From: Alloacidobacterium sp963823845 | GTDB lineage: Bacteria > Acidobacteriota > Terriglobia > Terriglobales > Acidobacteriaceae | Assembly: GCA_963823845.1 (NCBI GenBank) | Contig: CAWGND010000026.1 | Span: forward strand, 1 to 64,000 | DNA length: 64,000 bases | Reading direction: 5' to 3' | Shown here: in pieces, positions 60,496-64,000 of the stretch | How positions within the stretch are numbered: the first letter of the stretch is position 1 | Layout: every line of letters starts with the position of its first letter | Notes under the pieces: model-generated | Seen by the model: the letters and a program-made list of their open reading frames with translations, nothing else | What the model was told of the DNA's origin: nothing | Database searches by the model: none | Program-made: the position numbers and the translations under genes

Positions 60496-63400
60496 ATGTA
60501 TCATGCGGCAGACGCCCCACAATCCTGTTGCTGATTCTGTGCATGGCAGGCTCTTTGGCGTATCCACAGACCAGCCTCCAAATCGAGGATGGCTATGTTC
60601 GTCGCGATGGCAACGAATGGATTATTGGCACGTCTCTTGTGGAGAAAAGGATTCGCCTTGCGAACGGCCGATTCGGCTCGGTTTCACTTCGCAACAAGAA
60701 GTCCGGTCGAGAATATCAGAATGGAGACAGCGCTTCTGGGGAAATTCGCTTTTTCGCAAATGGCCAGGACGTCAATGCGGCCAATGGGTACTGGAAACTG
60801 CACGGTGAGCAAGCTGTTCGAGGTAAGCAAGGGGAAATTCAACTCGATATCGAACTCGAATCTGCAGTCGTAAACGTAACCAAACATTATGTAATTTACC
60901 CCGGAACTCCGGTCATTCGGGAGTGGCTGAGTTTAGAAAACGCCTCAGGCAAGCCGGTGCGAATTAGCGATGTAGATTTTCTACATACCAAGCTGCCTGG
61001 ATCCGCCGCACGAGATTTCCAATTGAACTATCTGACGGGCGGAGGGAACTACAACGGTAGCCAGCTTTTGAAAACCGAGTCCATGAGCCCAGACTATAAG
61101 CGCATCCTGGATTCGAATGGAGGAATTCAGGCGGGAAGCTACAGTGGGTTCCTGCCGTTGGTATTTCTGCTCGAACAAAACCGGCCTGAGGGTTTGGCGT
61201 TGGGTTGGGATTACCTTGGACACTGGCGCTTCGAAGTCGGGAATGAGGATGGTCAGCGGTTGGTCCTGCGGTTGGAATTAGCTGGATTCGAGAAAGATCT
61301 GGCTCCCGGCGATCGGGTTGAAACGCCGAAAGCGTTCATAGCAGCGTTCTCAGGCGGAGTGGATGAGCTGGGGAATCAACTGCTCGATTGGCAATATGCT
61401 TATTTTTGGGACTTCACAAATCCTGAATACTTCGCCAAGACACGGTGGGCCGTCGATTGGCCGGAACCCTGGGTAGGTGAAGGCGGTACACCCAGCGCCG
61501 ATAATTGGGGACGACGCCTGGCGCTCGATCTCCGCTATGTCGATCTTCTCCGAGAAACAGGCACGGATATCTTATGGGATGACGCAGGTTGGTACGACAA
61601 GTGGGGCACCTGGAATGGGCCCGAATGGCGGCGCACTAACGATTATCTTCGCAAGCACGATATGCGATGGGTGTTGTGGTATCCAACGTTCCTTGCGACC
61701 TCGGAATCGAAAGTTGGTCAGGAGCATCCCGAATGGTTGATTCCAGGACAGGAAACTCTGGAGCAATCAATTCCAGCAACGGCAGACTGGCAAGGCCGAT
61801 TGCTCAACGACGGAGTTAGCGCGTGGGGAGATTTTCAGTGGCGCTACGATATCGCGCCTGCGGCTAGTGCCAACGACACGGACTCCCTCGCCGCCGATCA
61901 AAACTTCCGGCAATTGCTTCAGCAATTCAAGAGCAATCATCCCCAAAGCGGGATCGACGCATGTGACGGAGGTGGACGATGGATCAGCTACGACATCGCC
62001 CGCTTCGCGGAATCGGGCGAGTATACCGATGGAGGCGTTGGACCATACAGCGCCTATTACACGTCGCTGGTTGTTCCCCCCGACAAGCTTCATAACGTCG
62101 TGGATTACGATCAGACCTATTACACCGCCAGTGATCGTATACATCTTGCAATGAATCCCACATGGTACCGGGATCCTGGTGACGGTCCGGATGTGGAATC
62201 GATCCGGAAGGATTGGGAGATTTATCACTACCTCGTAGCGCAAGGAGTAGCTGGCCGCTGGAGTCACGTATTTCGTCCGAAGGTAGATCACGATAATGAA
62301 ATCTGGTACTTCCAGCGGATGAATAGGGACGGCACGAAGGGCGTCATTCTTACAAAGCATGCAAAGCACGGTTCCACGTACTTTGTAACCAGCCGACTGG
62401 CAAAACATTCTACCGATTCGGCTGACCGATACCTTGGCGGAGCTGGGGACATGAATACGGTGTCGACCACCGCCGCGGCCGATTTGGAGACCGGAGTTTA
62501 CGAGGACCCGATCGACGGGGCTACCCGGTTTTATGGAGTCCCCGGGCAGGAATTCGGTCCACTGAATGTGAAGTATCAGAAGGGCGCTACCGACGAGTCG
62601 CTTATTACCAAGGTTGTTAAGCGTGGTGCAGAGCGGCGTGCGCAAGATCGCTTCTTCGGAATGGCGCTTCAGATTGATGAACCCATGACTGTTACCCAGC
62701 TCGGTCAATTCGATCCCGGGTGCAGCCATGGAACGTATACCCTGTCGCTGGCCCGAGCGGAAGATAGCGCAGTGCTTGCCACCGTCGACCTCGATATGAG
62801 CCGAGCCCCGATAGACCCAATGGGGTTCAAATATGTCCGGTTGCCCCATCCTGTTCATTTGGATGTTTCGGCCAAGCCCGTTGTCATTTATCCGAGAGGA
62901 CTCATGCCAAAGGAATTCTACGAGGTTCGAGCGAGCATCTCCGGCATACACCTTCGACAAACTGGTTCCAATCTGATGTCGGACGGCATCGCCCTCGATA
63001 AGATTGCTGCCGGAGAGCTGATCTTTCTCAACCTCCCCAACTTTCCTGGTTCTGGGACTGATCACGTCCCTCCCACCCCGCCATCCAAGGTAAAGAAGCG
63101 GTTGGGAACAAATCTTGGAGTGCAAGGAATTGAACTTTCATGGTTGCCTGGCACGGATGATCGTTGGATCTCCTACTATGAAGTCCTCAAAAATGGACGG
63201 CTCATTGGAAAAGCCGTCAAGGGAACTTTTTTCTTCGATCACTCCGACTCTGCTCGCAATGACATTAATGCAGTCTTCGAGATCAGGACAGTGGATGGGG
63301 ATGGAAATCGCAGTCAGTCTGTGACCGCGCAGAAGACCGGAAGCCTATCGCAAACTTACGAAGCCCTGGGAGATTTCTCCCCCATACAATCCGGAAAACA

Positions 63401-63851
63401 ATGGGCATATGAAGAGAAATTAGAGGATAGCTCTTACCGGGAATTGATCTGGGACAACGGAGGTTATGAAGGGCGCTGGACCGGATCGGGACTGGGGCGG
63501 ATCGGAAGAATCTGGATGCAGCCTTCTGCTCAGTATGACCTATCACGGACATTCATCGTGCCCGCGGCAGGCATGGCGAGCACTTCCGGCGCGATACGCA
63601 AAGACCCCAGTGCGGAAAATCAGGCTTCCTGTTTTGTACGGATCCTGCTCAATTCCAAACAGGTCTGGCCGGCAGAGGGATGGGCGGAGGTAAGCCCAAG
63701 TTACGATAACGCAACTGCCTACGAGATTAAGAACCTTCGCGTATCGTCAGGCGACAAGCTGCGATTTATTTTGAAACACAACGGTCAGAACCGTGCCGAC
63801 CCCATAGTGTGGAACCCATCGGTCGTCATTCAAGGCTCGGGCAACAATTAA
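60492..63851 (+). CDS. GH36-like glycosidase with Fn3 and C-terminal beta domain (1,119 aa)
   Basis: This is a signal-bearing protein (ILLLILCMAGSLAYPQ) with a large beta-sandwich (residues 25-300) and a clan-D barrel. The barrel has TDILWDDAGWYDKWGTW (about 355), MRWVLWYPTFLA, FQWRYDIAPA with a likely nucleophile Asp (about 453) and GIDACDGGGRWISYDIARF (about 486). A linker beta region, a fibronectin-III-like domain (860-955, IELSWLPGTDDRWISYYEVL) and a terminal sandwich (960-1,119), perhaps a carbohydrate-binding module, follow. Its start overlaps the enolase stop (ATGA), making a three-gene operon. It probably attacks a polymer-bound alpha-galactoside or similar. Confidence 0.8.
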   Translation: MNVSCGRRPTILLLILCMAGSLAYPQTSLQIEDGYVRRDGNEWIIGTSLVEKRIRLANGRFGSVSLRNKKSGREYQNGDSASGEIRFFANGQDVNAANGYWKLHGEQAVRGKQGEIQLDIELESAVVNVTKHYVIYPGTPVIREWLSLENASGKPVRISDVDFLHTKLPGSAARDFQLNYLTGGGNYNGSQLLKTESMSPDYKRILDSNGGIQAGSYSGFLPLVFLLEQNRPEGLALGWDYLGHWRFEVGNEDGQRLVLRLELAGFEKDLAPGDRVETPKAFIAAFSGGVDELGNQLLDWQYAYFWDFTNPEYFAKTRWAVDWPEPWVGEGGTPSADNWGRRLALDLRYVDLLRETGTDILWDDAGWYDKWGTWNGPEWRRTNDYLRKHDMRWVLWYPTFLATSESKVGQEHPEWLIPGQETLEQSIPATADWQGRLLNDGVSAWGDFQWRYDIAPAASANDTDSLAADQNFRQLLQQFKSNHPQSGIDACDGGGRWISYDIARFAESGEYTDGGVGPYSAYYTSLVVPPDKLHNVVDYDQTYYTASDRIHLAMNPTWYRDPGDGPDVESIRKDWEIYHYLVAQGVAGRWSHVFRPKVDHDNEIWYFQRMNRDGTKGVILTKHAKHGSTYFVTSRLAKHSTDSADRYLGGAGDMNTVSTTAAADLETGVYEDPIDGATRFYGVPGQEFGPLNVKYQKGATDESLITKVVKRGAERRAQDRFFGMALQIDEPMTVTQLGQFDPGCSHGTYTLSLARAEDSAVLATVDLDMSRAPIDPMGFKYVRLPHPVHLDVSAKPVVIYPRGLMPKEFYEVRASISGIHLRQTGSNLMSDGIALDKIAAGELIFLNLPNFPGSGTDHVPPTPPSKVKKRLGTNLGVQGIELSWLPGTDDRWISYYEVLKNGRLIGKAVKGTFFFDHSDSARNDINAVFEIRTVDGDGNRSQSVTAQKTGSLSQTYEALGDFSPIQSGKQWAYEEKLEDSSYRELIWDNGGYEGRWTGSGLGRIGRIWMQPSAQYDLSRTFIVPAAGMASTSGAIRKDPSAENQASCFVRILLNSKQVWPAEGWAEVSPSYDNATAYEIKNLRVSSGDKLRFILKHNGQNRADPIVWNPSVVIQGSGNN

Positions 63852-63906
63852 GAAAAAACGCCACCGGGACATGCCTCGGCTTGCCCGGCCCGTGTCCGAC
63901 CCGAAG

Positions 63907-64000
63907 CTAGTCAAGGCGCTTCAGTAGCAGGATGTCAGAGCCGTAATGCTGCTGGTCTGCAAATTCACTGTTAAACGCACCGTCGCCGTTGACCAGCCAT
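63907..64000 (-). CDS. C-terminus of an unknown protein running off the window
   Basis: The minus strand reads WLVNGDGAFNSEFADQQHYG then SDILLLKRLD and a TAG at 63,907. The composition is protein-like, and the end is convergent with the glycosidase gene. Too little is left to name a family. Confidence 0.5.
   Translation of the reverse strand, partial: WLVNGDGAFNSEFADQQHYGSDILLLKRLD

Noticed and set aside
61767..63125. 452-codon minus-strand open frame
   Set aside because: It mirrors the GH36-like gene, has no motifs, and the plus-strand frame explains the region fully.

Overview
The window is mostly the genome of a soil-type Acidobacteriota (Terriglobia/Acidobacteriaceae-like). The main pointers are a 1,145-residue Oar-like TonB-dependent receptor with a carboxypeptidase-regulatory N-terminus, an orphan ADOP-type MacB/FtsX permease, a SUMF1-like protein, and many secreted glycoside hydrolases. 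The first ~3.97 kb looks different. It carries xerC, an SDR, a beta-lactamase-fold hydrolase and an amidohydrolase of Bradyrhizobium/Rhodopseudomonas type, plus palindromes of the GGCCGGGTCAAGCCCGGCC kind familiar from that group. Every gene there is broken by one-base shifts. It meets the acidobacterial part inside an IS30-family transposase fragment, so it is either a decayed transferred block or an assembly chimera.

Region by region: 1-3,975 alphaproteobacteria-like broken genes. 3,970-8,500 an accessory stretch with IS30, integrase and IS110 remnants, a DUF4239-like pseudogene broken by an 11-bp tandem duplication, a truncated YceI gene and an intact beta-propeller gene. 8,517-18,488 four tightly coupled genes (alpha/beta hydrolase; caspase-EAD-VMAP; MoxR AAA+ ATPase; a 1,880-residue multidomain protein). 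This is a vWA-MoxR-VMAP ternary conflict system and the highlight of the window. The large protein joins a SAV_2336-like N-terminus, vWA, SAV_2336-associated helical region, TIR, an HtrA-like pseudoprotease without its triad, a duplicated beta domain, SLOG and HEAT repeats. 18,900-22,000 an amidohydrolase, a SUMF1-like protein and a small membrane protein. 22,184-23,296 a decayed plasmid-type PRTRC cassette. 23,616-25,690 an IS91-family element (integrase plus HUH transposase). 26,400-31,300 fragments (MocR C-terminus, ADOP permease pseudogene) and small membrane or secreted proteins.

From 31,683 on the window is metabolic and nearly intact. 31.7-45.7 kb looks like an amino-sugar/glycan locus: HGSNAT-like acetyltransferase, a 5'(3')-nucleotidase-like HAD, Gfo/Idh/MocA oxidoreductase, APC permease, DegT aminotransferase, TonB-dependent receptor, PIG-L deacetylase, GH20 enzyme and ROK regulator. 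45.7-50.4 kb is a D-amino-acid module: DSD1-like deaminase/aldolase, N-acyl-D-amino-acid deacylase, RidA and GntP/DsdX-type permease. 50.9-63.9 kb is an alpha-galactoside/sugar-acid module: a minus-strand run (two GH36-like enzymes, IlvD/Edd sugar-acid dehydratase, SDR) diverging from a plus-strand operon (APH-fold kinase, atypical enolase paralogue, GH36-like enzyme with Fn3). An operator-like palindrome lies between them.

No tRNA, rRNA or CRISPR array was seen. All assignments come from reading motifs and architecture; no database search was run.
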